From FEB-25 sp963726315 (GTDB lineage: Bacteria > Chloroflexota > Anaerolineae > Anaerolineales > UBA4823), in NCBI GenBank assembly GCA_963726315.1, contig CAVSBZ010000007.1, positions 620,001-684,000 of the forward strand: a stretch of DNA of 64,000 nucleotides, read 5' to 3'. How positions within the stretch are numbered: the first letter of the stretch is position 1; every line of letters begins with the position of its first letter. Below, in pieces: positions 26,242 to 34,426 of this stretch. Under the pieces are notes generated by a model. It was not told where the DNA came from, did no database searches, and saw only the letters and a list, made by a program, of their open reading frames with translations. Position numbers and translations under genes: made by a program.

Positions 26242-26352
26242 TTTTCCGTAAAAAAAAAGCAGGTGAATATTTAGTTCAACAACCGATAGATAACTAAACG
26301 GGTTTGTCTATCTCGCTGTTTTTGCATCCTGTGCAAGAGGAGGAAGGATCGC

Positions 26353-27699
26353 ATGAAAGCCGAGCAAGCGTGGCAGGCTGTATTGGGCCAGCTGCAAATG
26401 GATATGCCCAAAGCTTCTTTCGATACATGGGTCAGAAATGCAGAAATTGTCAGCTATGAAGACAATGTTTTTATTATTGGTGTTCCCAATACATATGCTC
26501 TTGATTGGTTAGAGAGCCGACTTGCAAGTAAAATAAAACGCTTGTTATGTGGGATTATGAATAAGACAGTCTCCTTACGGTTTATCGTTTGGCATGAGGA
26601 GAGTGTACCCACAGCTGCTGAAATGGCACTTCCGGAAGCAGAACCTGATGAAACACCAACCCAGGCAAATAATTGTGCACTTATAAACAGATATGCTTTT
26701 GAAAACTATGTTGTGGGGTCGTCTAACCGATTAGCACATGCAGCCTCACTTGCGGTAGCCGAACGACCGGCACACGCTTATAACCCTTTATTCTTGTATG
26801 GTGGCGTTGGCCTTGGGAAAACCCATTTATTACACGCCATTGGCAACTATTGTATAAAACATAAGCAAAGTGTGCTTTATGTAACGTCCGAAGAATTCAC
26901 CAATGACCTCATCGATGCTATTCGCACGCATACAACCCCAGCATTCCGCGAAAAATATCGCCATATTGACATTTTATTAATTGATGACATCCAATTCATC
27001 GCAGGCAAAGAATCAACCCAGGAAGAGTTTTTTCATACCTTTAATTCTTTGCATGGCCAGGATAAGCAAATCGTAATCACCTCGGACAGACCCCCTAAAG
27101 CATTAGTTACATTGGAAGAGCGTTTACGATCTCGATTCGAGTGCGGTTTAGCAGCGGATATTCAACCCCCTGATTATGAAACGCGTGTGGCGATCCTCAG
27201 GTCAAAATCTGAACGAATAGGTCGGAGAATCCCAGATGAAATTGTGGAAACCATTGCGCGGCGTGTACAATCAAATATACGCGAGCTTGAGGGGAGTTTA
27301 ACCCGGGTTCTTGCCCTCAGTGACTTGGGCAACCTACCTCTGAATGTCAAGCTGGTTGATATTGCACTAGCGGATTTGCTTCCCAAACCAAGTACGATCG
27401 AGCCATCCGAAGTGATGGCACAGGTAGCCGGAGAATTTGGTATATCAGTTGAAAACTTAATCGGACCTGACCGCAGGCAGGAAGTAGTATTACCCAGGCA
27501 AATTGCCATGTATTTGCTTCGTGAAGATGCGAATTTCTCATTACCGAAGATTGGAAATGCAATGGGCGGAAGAGACCACACTACCGTGATGTATGCCTGC
27601 CAAAAAGTTACAGATCTGCTTGAGCGTGACGATCGGTTACGACGCCAGGTGATCAGGATTCGAGAACAGATTTATGGCCAATCAAAATTATCTATTTAA
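26353..27699 (+). CDS. dnaA: Chromosomal replication initiator DnaA
   Basis: 448 residues. Domain I is residues 1-80 (AWQAVLGQLQMDMPKASFDTW). After a short linker comes the AAA+ domain from about 112 (NRYAFENYVVGSSNRLAHAA), with Walker A GGVGLGKTH at 150-158 and Walker B ILLIDDIQF at about 207-215. The DNA-binding domain IV carries the DnaA signature GGRDHTTVMYACQKV near residues 408-422. The ATG at 26353 follows GAGGAGGAAGG. Neighbours are not dnaN or recF, so the usual dnaA-dnaN order is broken here. Confidence 0.98.
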   Translation: MKAEQAWQAVLGQLQMDMPKASFDTWVRNAEIVSYEDNVFIIGVPNTYALDWLESRLASKIKRLLCGIMNKTVSLRFIVWHEESVPTAAEMALPEAEPDETPTQANNCALINRYAFENYVVGSSNRLAHAASLAVAERPAHAYNPLFLYGGVGLGKTHLLHAIGNYCIKHKQSVLYVTSEEFTNDLIDAIRTHTTPAFREKYRHIDILLIDDIQFIAGKESTQEEFFHTFNSLHGQDKQIVITSDRPPKALVTLEERLRSRFECGLAADIQPPDYETRVAILRSKSERIGRRIPDEIVETIARRVQSNIRELEGSLTRVLALSDLGNLPLNVKLVDIALADLLPKPSTIEPSEVMAQVAGEFGISVENLIGPDRRQEVVLPRQIAMYLLREDANFSLPKIGNAMGGRDHTTVMYACQKVTDLLERDDRLRRQVIRIREQIYGQSKLSI

Positions 27700-27773
27700 T
27701 CCTGGAGGATTATTCAACCATAATTACTGCGAAAAATTACTAATAAAGGCCAATTGTTCTTTCCAATTAGTTG

Positions 27774-28997
27774 TTATTTGAGTGCCTTGTCGCTTTTTCT
27801 AGAATTCCACCAATCCGCCAGACGTTTAAAAATTCTCCCGAACCAATGAAAGCCCATAGGCTCCGATTCTTCCTTGAGACTAACCCATGGATCTCGATCA
27901 AGCATTTTATTAATTGTATAACGTCCGACTATTGTTGCACTTGCCAATACAGGAGCGGCTAAAACCAGACCGATAATACCGATAAGGTTCGCCGCTATGA
28001 TAGCGACAACCAACACTGCCGCAGGGTGCACACCCAGGCTTCTTCCCATGATCCGTGGAGACACCAGATTATCATATATTTGATCTAAGATGATGGAGAG
28101 TCCAATACATAGGGCCGTGTAATACATCGGTTGTAGATTGAAGTAATTACCTCCTTGAAAGAGGGTCACCAACCCCAGCACGATGTAGGTGATCAATGGG
28201 CCAATATAAGGTATGAAGCGTGCTAATCCAGCTAAGATAGCTATAGCAAAGGCAAAGCGAACGCCGAGAATTGATAACAGAATTGTGTAGCTTATGATGA
28301 CCATGATAACGATCGTCAGCTGACCCCTTAGGAATGCGTTCCAGCTACGACCAAGGGCCTTGCTCAGTTTTTGGATATCATAGGAATATCCAGGAATGTC
28401 AATGTAATCGAGAACATTAGGAACTTTTCCAGCATCTGCCAAAACAAAATAAGAGATAATCAGGACAAAGAAACCCCATCCTATCGTACTGGCGGTGGCA
28501 GTAGCTAAAGTACCAACTATTGTCCCAGCTCTTCCAAGGAGCGATTGTAAAGTACCAATTACCTGGTCACCAAACTGTCCGAGATCGGTGAATTGGCTGA
28601 GATCTATCCTGTAGGGTCCGAGAATAATCATCTGACTGGATAATTTATCGATAAGACCGGGAAGCTCAGTGACGAAACGCTCTACCACCTTTATCAAACT
28701 TTGAATTTGTTGTAAAGCCGCAAGTCCGGTCAGTGTGGAAACGCCAATCAGGACGATCAGCAGGATCACATAAATAATATTTACCGACGCGCGCCACGAG
28801 AGCCTGGTATGAGTGTCCAACGATGCTGCGACTGGATGCAGTAAATATACAAGGATAAAAGCTAGAATTAATGGCCCAATAATTGAGCGGAAATAAATCA
28901 GCATCGCTATGATCAATCCAGCAATGATGAGTTCAATGAGCATCTTAAAAGTTGACCCCCATTTCGGTGATGCTGAGTTGGGTTTTTCAACACTCAT
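27774..28997 (-). CDS. AI-2E family transporter, copy 2
   Basis: 407 residues from ATG 28997 (MSVEKPNSASPKWG), chosen because this ATG overlaps the TGA of the upstream gene as ATGA. It has about eight membrane segments in the AI-2E pattern: two N-terminal helices, a long amphipathic stretch (LQQIQSLIKVVERFVTELPG), then paired helices with IPYIGPLITYI and SPRIMGRSLGVHPAAVLV. The family holds proteins such as TqsA and sodium/proton antiporters; the substrate is unknown. It is a paralog of the gene just upstream, and translational coupling suggests that they work together or form a heteromer. Confidence 0.88.
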   Translation of the reverse strand: MSVEKPNSASPKWGSTFKMLIELIIAGLIIAMLIYFRSIIGPLILAFILVYLLHPVAASLDTHTRLSWRASVNIIYVILLIVLIGVSTLTGLAALQQIQSLIKVVERFVTELPGLIDKLSSQMIILGPYRIDLSQFTDLGQFGDQVIGTLQSLLGRAGTIVGTLATATASTIGWGFFVLIISYFVLADAGKVPNVLDYIDIPGYSYDIQKLSKALGRSWNAFLRGQLTIVIMVIISYTILLSILGVRFAFAIAILAGLARFIPYIGPLITYIVLGLVTLFQGGNYFNLQPMYYTALCIGLSIILDQIYDNLVSPRIMGRSLGVHPAAVLVVAIIAANLIGIIGLVLAAPVLASATIVGRYTINKMLDRDPWVSLKEESEPMGFHWFGRIFKRLADWWNSRKSDKALK

Positions 28998-30136
28998 GGC
29001 ATTTTCTTTCTTCTTTGGGTACGCTGCCACCAATATGTCTTTGGTGGTGGAAGGGGTTGGACTGAGCTAACGGGAGCCCATTCCATATCAAAGAGGTTAG
29101 CAAAGATATATCGCCCGATAACTCGTAAAGAGGCGATAGTTGGTGCTGCCAATGGAATGCCTATAACACCTGCCAGGATAGCTCCAGCAACAATCCCAAA
29201 GATTACCACCAAAGGGGGTAGGTGTACACTTCGTCCAACTATTCTTGGGATCAGAGAGTTTAAATCGAATTGCTCGAAGATGAGGTGGAGCCCGATTACG
29301 ATTAGCATAAACGCCCAGTTGGGCACGGGAATCCAGGTCGAGCCCAGAAAAAATGCCAGAAGCGAGGCGATAAACAACCAAATCGCATGTCCGACACTGG
29401 GAAGAAACTCCAGAATTCCTGCCAGAACACCCATAATTATTGCGAATGGCAATCCAATAATCAAACCTACGAAAATAAAAATAGTAGCAACAATTGCGCT
29501 TAATAGCAACTGCCCCCGGAAGAATGCTCCCCATATCTGATTGATCTCTTCTAAAATCCACTTATACTCAGGTAAAAGGGTGGGTGGAAGATGAGAATTG
29601 ACCCATAACTCAAGTTTCGAGCCGTCCTTGATCAGGTAAAAAGAGACCAGGAAAATGAAGATGAGCCAAATGATCGAGGTAATTATATTCTTTACAAGTG
29701 TTACCGTCTGTCCGACAACTGGCTGGACTAACCCTTGCAGGGCACCGAATAATTGAGCTGCCAAAGCACTTGGGTGGATTGTAAAACCTGCCACTCGATA
29801 CTCTTGCGCAAGGGCATTCTCAATGGACGTGATAATTTGTTGAGGATTTATTTGCAATTGCTCAAGGTTCACATCCATCCTCGGGATAACCAAGATGAGA
29901 ATTGTTGTGGTAATCCCGATGATAAGGAGGTACGTAAATAGAATAAGGATTGCTCTCGGCAGCTGAACTTTGTTCTGGAGGAAGTTTACAATTGGATTAA
30001 AGATGTAGGCAATGATAATTGCGATGATTATTGGTGCGATTATCTCGCGGAAACGCGTTAGAAGGTAAATAAAAAAAGCCAATAACAGCAGGCTAACAGT
30101 TAATTTAGTTGCATATGGCCAGCGTTGTCTTACCAC
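28994..30136 (-). CDS. AI-2E family transporter, copy 1
   Basis: 380 residues with a GTG start at 30136 preceded by AAAGGTGGG. Membrane segments and motifs are those of the AI-2E permease family: LLAFFIYLLTRFREIIAPIIIAIIIAYI, FLVSFYLIKDG, FLPSVGHAIWLFIASLLA and IPRIVGRSVHLPPLVVI. The usual functions are export of small molecules or ion exchange; no substrate can be read. The last four bases overlap the next gene. Both sit at the 3-prime end of the large minus-strand cluster that begins at 38665. Confidence 0.88.
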   Translation of the reverse strand: MVRQRWPYATKLTVSLLLLAFFIYLLTRFREIIAPIIIAIIIAYIFNPIVNFLQNKVQLPRAILILFTYLLIIGITTTILILVIPRMDVNLEQLQINPQQIITSIENALAQEYRVAGFTIHPSALAAQLFGALQGLVQPVVGQTVTLVKNIITSIIWLIFIFLVSFYLIKDGSKLELWVNSHLPPTLLPEYKWILEEINQIWGAFFRGQLLLSAIVATIFIFVGLIIGLPFAIIMGVLAGILEFLPSVGHAIWLFIASLLAFFLGSTWIPVPNWAFMLIVIGLHLIFEQFDLNSLIPRIVGRSVHLPPLVVIFGIVAGAILAGVIGIPLAAPTIASLRVIGRYIFANLFDMEWAPVSSVQPLPPPKTYWWQRTQRRKKMP

Positions 30137-30179
30137 TTGCCCACCTTTATATCATTAAGGGCACCAGCCTTGATGCCCG

Positions 30180-30383
30180 TTATAAATGTAGGATTATTGC
30201 TAACGTCACCAAGACAACTATAAAGGATCCTGCCAAGATACCAACCCGGCGAATATCTTTAATCACATAATGGTAGTCAGGATTAAAACCTGTTGGGCGA
30301 TTACCGACCAGGGGATCAGACATCGATTTATCTAAACTGGGATTGACTTCTCTGCTAACTTGACGTTTTGTTTTTTTTGCCAT
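30180..30383 (-). CDS. Small single-pass membrane protein, unknown
   Basis: 67 residues from ATG 30383 (MAKKTKRQVSREVN), supported by GGAG about eight bases upstream; a GTG at 30395 is less likely. The N-terminal half is basic and probably cytoplasmic. One C-terminal helix (VGILAGSFIVVLVTLAIILHL) ends the protein. I do not know the family. It lies between the sortase and the first AI-2E transporter in the same direction. Confidence 0.6.
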   Translation of the reverse strand: MAKKTKRQVSREVNPSLDKSMSDPLVGNRPTGFNPDYHYVIKDIRRVGILAGSFIVVLVTLAIILHL

Positions 30384-30466
30384 GCACCACTCCACAATAA
30401 TTTCAGGCGCGAGGACATCATAATGTCCAAAATCACCCGATAAATATACGACCCATATTATATATC

Positions 30467-31384
30467 TTATTTATCACCAGTATCAATACTAGCCTGGACG
30501 ACAATCCGTTTGTTATCGATCATATACGGATAGCAGGAAATCAATGTCACCGTGGGTTTGGAGGTAGGTGCCATGACTTCGACATCGGTGGGGGAAACGA
30601 TTTTTACATCGGTAATTATGTAGGTGAAGGCATGGTTTGCAGTGTAAATAATGATTTCATCGCCCTCATGTAATTGATCCAAATAACGGAATATTTCACC
30701 GAAAACATCATTGTGGGCTGATAAGACTACATTACCTGTTTGACCAGGGTTCGCTGAACCGGTATGTTGTGCTACTCCTTTTTTTAATTGTTCCCATCCA
30801 TCACCCTGAACAACAGGTGCATCAACATTAATCATTGGTACTTGGATTTGGATTGCTTGTTCAGGACCAGGTGTAGGGATTGGAATTTGTGCCATTGATT
30901 GGTAGAGGGGGAGTAAATGGGCTGGAATTTCACCTTCATTTGGTTGGGCACCGTTCTGGGAATTTGGTGGTGTGTGTCCTGAAGGCAAAATCACTGGAAC
31001 GATAAGCGGAGTAGGTGTGAGGGTGGAAGGGATTAATGACGCGCTAAATTGAGAATTTAAATTGCGTAGGATTTGAATACCACTGAAGATAATAACAAAT
31101 AATCCGATCACCGCAATTATTTCAATGGCGAGCAAAAAATGATCTAAAGCGTGTTTTATTCGCTCAATTAATGGCAGTTGTAGGTTGTCAAGATTTGGTT
31201 GAGTATGCGTGCTCGAGTGGAAGTGATTAAGCGGATCGTTAACTTGATCGGATATCAGTGTAACCACTCTACCAGTGTGGCGGAATCGCTCCAGGTGTTC
31301 CATACGCGTCTTCCTGCGTTTTTCCACCATAAGCTGCCTCAGCTCATCAATGGATAAATCATCTGGTGATTTTACTTTGGCCAT
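30467..31384 (-). CDS. Sortase (class D/E-like)
   Basis: 305 residues. A charged cytoplasmic N-terminus (LRQLMVEKRRKTRMEHLERF) precedes one membrane helix at about 83-105, a Pro/Thr-rich spacer, and a C-terminal sortase domain from about 175. The catalytic residues are H224 (LSAHNDVFG), C284 (LISCYPY) and R293 (KRIVV). Sortases cut a short sorting signal and link the protein to the wall or to another subunit. The TLxxCYP context and type-II anchor suit class D or E. No clear LPxTG or LAxTG substrate is encoded in the window. It is the sixth gene of the minus-strand glycan cluster. Confidence 0.9.
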   Translation of the reverse strand: MAKVKSPDDLSIDELRQLMVEKRRKTRMEHLERFRHTGRVVTLISDQVNDPLNHFHSSTHTQPNLDNLQLPLIERIKHALDHFLLAIEIIAVIGLFVIIFSGIQILRNLNSQFSASLIPSTLTPTPLIVPVILPSGHTPPNSQNGAQPNEGEIPAHLLPLYQSMAQIPIPTPGPEQAIQIQVPMINVDAPVVQGDGWEQLKKGVAQHTGSANPGQTGNVVLSAHNDVFGEIFRYLDQLHEGDEIIIYTANHAFTYIITDVKIVSPTDVEVMAPTSKPTVTLISCYPYMIDNKRIVVQASIDTGDK

Positions 31385-31429
31385 GAGGCGATTATAACCT
31401 GTTAAATCTTTCGGACTTTTTTCGGACGG

Positions 31430-32707
31430 CTAAGTTTCGGGAGTCGGATTTATTTTTACAGGTCGATGGCTTTGTCGAGCAAATAAACCAAATCCGACTA
31501 AACGTACGCCTGTGCTGAACAACAGGGCAGTCGTTAAGCCGAAATATGCAGCCATGAATGTACCCACTAGAGGCGCCACGATTGCGGATAGATATTGAAT
31601 ACTTTGGGCGAGAGAGACGAAAGTAGGGCTATAGCGTGGTGGGATAGTTTTCATTAGCTCATCGAAAAATACCAGATCAATCCCTGCTTGAAATATCCCC
31701 GCCGATGTTGAAAATATAAAAATTAAAGTTTGATTATTGGTTAGAGCTACTAATCCGGGATATAAAGCTACAAAAAACGTTGTTGTCAACAGTACAAACC
31801 TGGATCCTTTTCGGCGGGATTGGCGGGACCAAAAAAAATATCCAACCACCAGAACTGCTGTTTGAGCTGTATACAATAATCCTATCCAGGCGTCTGAGGC
31901 ATTTAATTCCCGCACAAAATATAGGGGAAATAAAGGAGTAGCTAAAGTAATTCCAAAGAGGTATACAAAACGTTTTAGTGTGAAGGATACAAAATCAGGC
32001 GAGGTATTGAGCAGCTGGTAATATTCATTCAAGCTCGATTTGATTGAATGGTGTGTCGCAATTTCCACTGGCTCAGCATCGGGAATTTGTATTCGGCTTG
32101 AAAAATAATAACTTATCAGACCCCCCATTGACAGCCCTAAAAATACAATTTGATAATTAAGATGGAAACCGATGCGATCTAATACTTGACCTGCTATGGC
32201 GACAGTAATCGCAGTAGTAAGTCCAAGAATCGACCAGCGACGGCTCATCAGATCGTAACGCCCTTCTGGTCCCGAGACAGCGTTCATTACCACAGAGAAA
32301 CCTACTGCTACCATGGTTTGGGGAAGCGTCGCTGCTGCCCAAATTATCAGAATGACAAGGATAAGGAGGTTGTCGGGTATAAAAAAAGGTGCCAATCCGG
32401 TAAGCGCATAAGCTGAGATGACCAATAGTCGGGACAAACTAAACCAAGGAACGACATTTCGCTGCCGCTGCAAGAACCTACCGACCCAGATTGCCATAAA
32501 AAAACCTGTAATGCCTGGCATCGAAGTTAATAAGCCGACTTGCACGGGAGTTGCTCCGAGACGCGTTAGAAATACAGGTAGAAAAGGAGCAGCAGCACTG
32601 GCAGTTCCTACGCCAACGGCATCAATTTGAACATAACGCTTATTGCGTTCTGCTATGTCAATCGGCTCGGTTTGTTTTGAAACGGGAGGCTGTAATGCGG
32701 TGGTCAT
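31430..32707 (-). CDS. MFS transporter
   Basis: 425 residues with about twelve membrane helices in two halves. The loop after helix 2 contains FLQRQRNVVPW and the central loop is residues ~205-225 (IQIPDAEPVEIATHHSIKSSLNEYYQ). Substrate unknown; in this setting export of a sugar or glycan precursor is possible but not shown. The ATG overlaps the stop of the upstream glycosyltransferase as ATGA, so translation is coupled. Confidence 0.85.
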   Translation of the reverse strand: MTTALQPPVSKQTEPIDIAERNKRYVQIDAVGVGTASAAAPFLPVFLTRLGATPVQVGLLTSMPGITGFFMAIWVGRFLQRQRNVVPWFSLSRLLVISAYALTGLAPFFIPDNLLILVILIIWAAATLPQTMVAVGFSVVMNAVSGPEGRYDLMSRRWSILGLTTAITVAIAGQVLDRIGFHLNYQIVFLGLSMGGLISYYFSSRIQIPDAEPVEIATHHSIKSSLNEYYQLLNTSPDFVSFTLKRFVYLFGITLATPLFPLYFVRELNASDAWIGLLYTAQTAVLVVGYFFWSRQSRRKGSRFVLLTTTFFVALYPGLVALTNNQTLIFIFSTSAGIFQAGIDLVFFDELMKTIPPRYSPTFVSLAQSIQYLSAIVAPLVGTFMAAYFGLTTALLFSTGVRLVGFGLFARQSHRPVKINPTPET

Positions 32708-33918
32708 ACAACCATCGCAAGCATTAATTCCATCAATTTAGAAGCAAGAATCGTCCGGTTGAAGTTATTTTCGACATATATGCGTGCCTGGCAACCCATT
32801 TGCAGGGCTAATTCTGGGTTGTCAGCTAAGCGTAGAACAGCCTGGCTCAATTCTTCCGGGTCCCCTGGATGAACTGGAATTCCCGCATTCGCACTTTCGA
32901 CAACCTCACGGATGACTCCATCGATTGCCAGAATCACTGGTTTTCCGGCTGCCATATAATCGAAAACTTTATTCGGATAGGTGGTCTTATACATTTCCAC
33001 GGGCTTAAGAATTGCTATACAGGCATTGGCAGCTGCAAGTGCAACAGGCATCCCGACTTTCGGTATTGGAGGCAGGAAAATAATATTATCCAAACCTTCG
33101 CTGACAGCCTGTGCTTGCAAAGAGGGTTTATCTTTTCCATCACCGAGCAGTATAAATAAAATGTCTTTTCGTTGAATTAGGCGTTTGGCTGCTTTCAACA
33201 CCGTTCCAAGGTCGTTGGACAAGCCATGAGCACCTGCATAGAGCACCACGAATTTATCATCGAGACCATGCAAGCGCCTGAAATCTCTTCCATCTATATT
33301 TGGGGTGAACATCGTTGTATCGGTGCCGTTGGGAATGAGCTCCACACGAGATGCACCTCGGTTTTGTATATGCTGAATGAACCCAGGCGAATTTACCACA
33401 ACTAAATCCGCTCTATGATAGAGGAAAGACTCTAGCCATTCTGAAAGTGTGATCAATAGGGGGTTTTTCAAGACACCGACGGCAATTGCAAATGCGGGCC
33501 ATAGATCGCGTACTTCGAAGAGAAAGGGATGTCGGTTAAGCCTGGCTAAAAGCCATGCGGTCAATCCTTGAAATATAGGTGGTGAAGTTCCCCAGACCAA
33601 ATCCACTTTCTTAACACGTATTCCAATGATAAAGGAGGAGACCATAAAACTGAAAAAGCTGACTAACCGAAAAGTAAAGCTTCGATGGAATGATGGATAG
33701 GTATACGCCCGAATAATTGTGATCATGTCTCCATCGGTCTGTATCTCAGACCATGGTATTTTGGTGGACCTGGTTTTCCCGGTAAGATAGCTTATCGGAC
33801 TGGTGATGATCGTTACCTTATGACCTTGTGAAGCCAAGTAACGCGCCAGCTCGTGATGACGCGTGCCGCCTGGTTCATCCAAGGATGCAAAAGCCTGGTG
33901 GATCAATAAGATATGCAC
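32704..33918 (-). CDS. Glycosyltransferase family 4 (GT-B fold)
   Basis: 404 residues. The N-terminal Rossmann half shows MHILLIHQAFASLDEPGGTR and FEVRDLWPAF, typical of WbuB-like GT4 enzymes. The C-terminal half has ELIPNGTDTTMF, VVLYAGAHGLSNDLGTVLKA and the nucleotide-sugar motif PNKVFDYMAAGKPVI. It likely adds a sugar during surface glycan synthesis; donor and acceptor are unknown. It follows the NUDIX gene by 50 bp and overlaps the MFS gene. Confidence 0.9.
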   Translation of the reverse strand: MHILLIHQAFASLDEPGGTRHHELARYLASQGHKVTIITSPISYLTGKTRSTKIPWSEIQTDGDMITIIRAYTYPSFHRSFTFRLVSFFSFMVSSFIIGIRVKKVDLVWGTSPPIFQGLTAWLLARLNRHPFLFEVRDLWPAFAIAVGVLKNPLLITLSEWLESFLYHRADLVVVNSPGFIQHIQNRGASRVELIPNGTDTTMFTPNIDGRDFRRLHGLDDKFVVLYAGAHGLSNDLGTVLKAAKRLIQRKDILFILLGDGKDKPSLQAQAVSEGLDNIIFLPPIPKVGMPVALAAANACIAILKPVEMYKTTYPNKVFDYMAAGKPVILAIDGVIREVVESANAGIPVHPGDPEELSQAVLRLADNPELALQMGCQARIYVENNFNRTILASKLMELMLAMVV

Positions 33919-33968
33919 TGGATAATTGCTACCTGTATTGAAGGATGATTGATTTAGTCGTCTTCAAT

Positions 33969-34426
33969 CTAAATAGGATCATCAGAAGCCTGGTCAGTCA
34001 CGATGAGGGGTTGCTGAGGCCATCCAAATTGGTGAGAGTTTAGAACAAACTCAACCATCAATTTAGGCACCACTGGTTGACTTAGAAGATCATCTAAAGG
34101 AATCCAGACAGGAAGGTGTGAACCTTTTTTTGATTCAGCCAGGCTGCTCATTTCTTTTCCTGTACCAAGACCAAAATGACCACCGATTGTGTGACCTAAA
34201 AAGTAGTATTGAGGTGTCTCCTCATACCAGACTTCCGCGACCATCTGACCAATTTCTACATCCAATCCAAGCTCCTCTTTAATTCCCTCCTTGCTGCATA
34301 CGCTGCAATTTCTCCAACCTCGATTTTGCCACCAGGAAAAACGAAATAATGCTTTCCTGAACGGTATCGTTCAATCATGGCAATATTACCATTTTGAATT
34401 AGGATGACTGCTGATCTAGGTTTCAT
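33969..34426 (-). pseudogene. NUDIX hydrolase interrupted by a -1 frameshift
   Basis: Read from ATG 34426, the protein starts MKPRSAVILIQNGNIAMIER and continues YFVFPGGKIEVGE...AARREL, the first half of a NUDIX box, then runs out of frame. In the next frame, KEELGLDVEIG and the rest (VAEVWYEETPQYYFLGHTIGG ... WIPLDDL) follow. Adding one G in AAAGAGGAG near 34275-34277 restores a perfect REUxEExGU motif. So the gene is either a recent pseudogene or the base was lost in sequencing. NUDIX enzymes split nucleoside-diphosphate compounds, such as nucleotide sugars. It overlaps the heparinase gene by 11 bases. Confidence 0.8.

Larger units (their letters stand above)
25606..26352. other. AT-rich spacer between divergent dnaK and dnaA, candidate oriC region
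   Basis: About 750 bp without a gene. It contains a palindrome upstream of dnaK, one DnaA-box match (TTATTCACA on the minus strand, 25878-25886), a near match GTTTTCACA at 26045-26053, a GAAC-N4-GTTC site at 25992-26003, an AT-rich run at about 26040-26120, the dnaA promoter and a leader hairpin. Origins often lie next to dnaA, but a single good box is thin evidence. Confidence 0.4.

Noticed and set aside
30467..31384. Sortase considered as the anchor enzyme for the FLPVVRR and LIPISMRN tails
   Set aside because: Known sortases need a Thr-Gly or similar cleavage site followed by a helix and basic tail; the tails here lack this, so no direct link is claimed.
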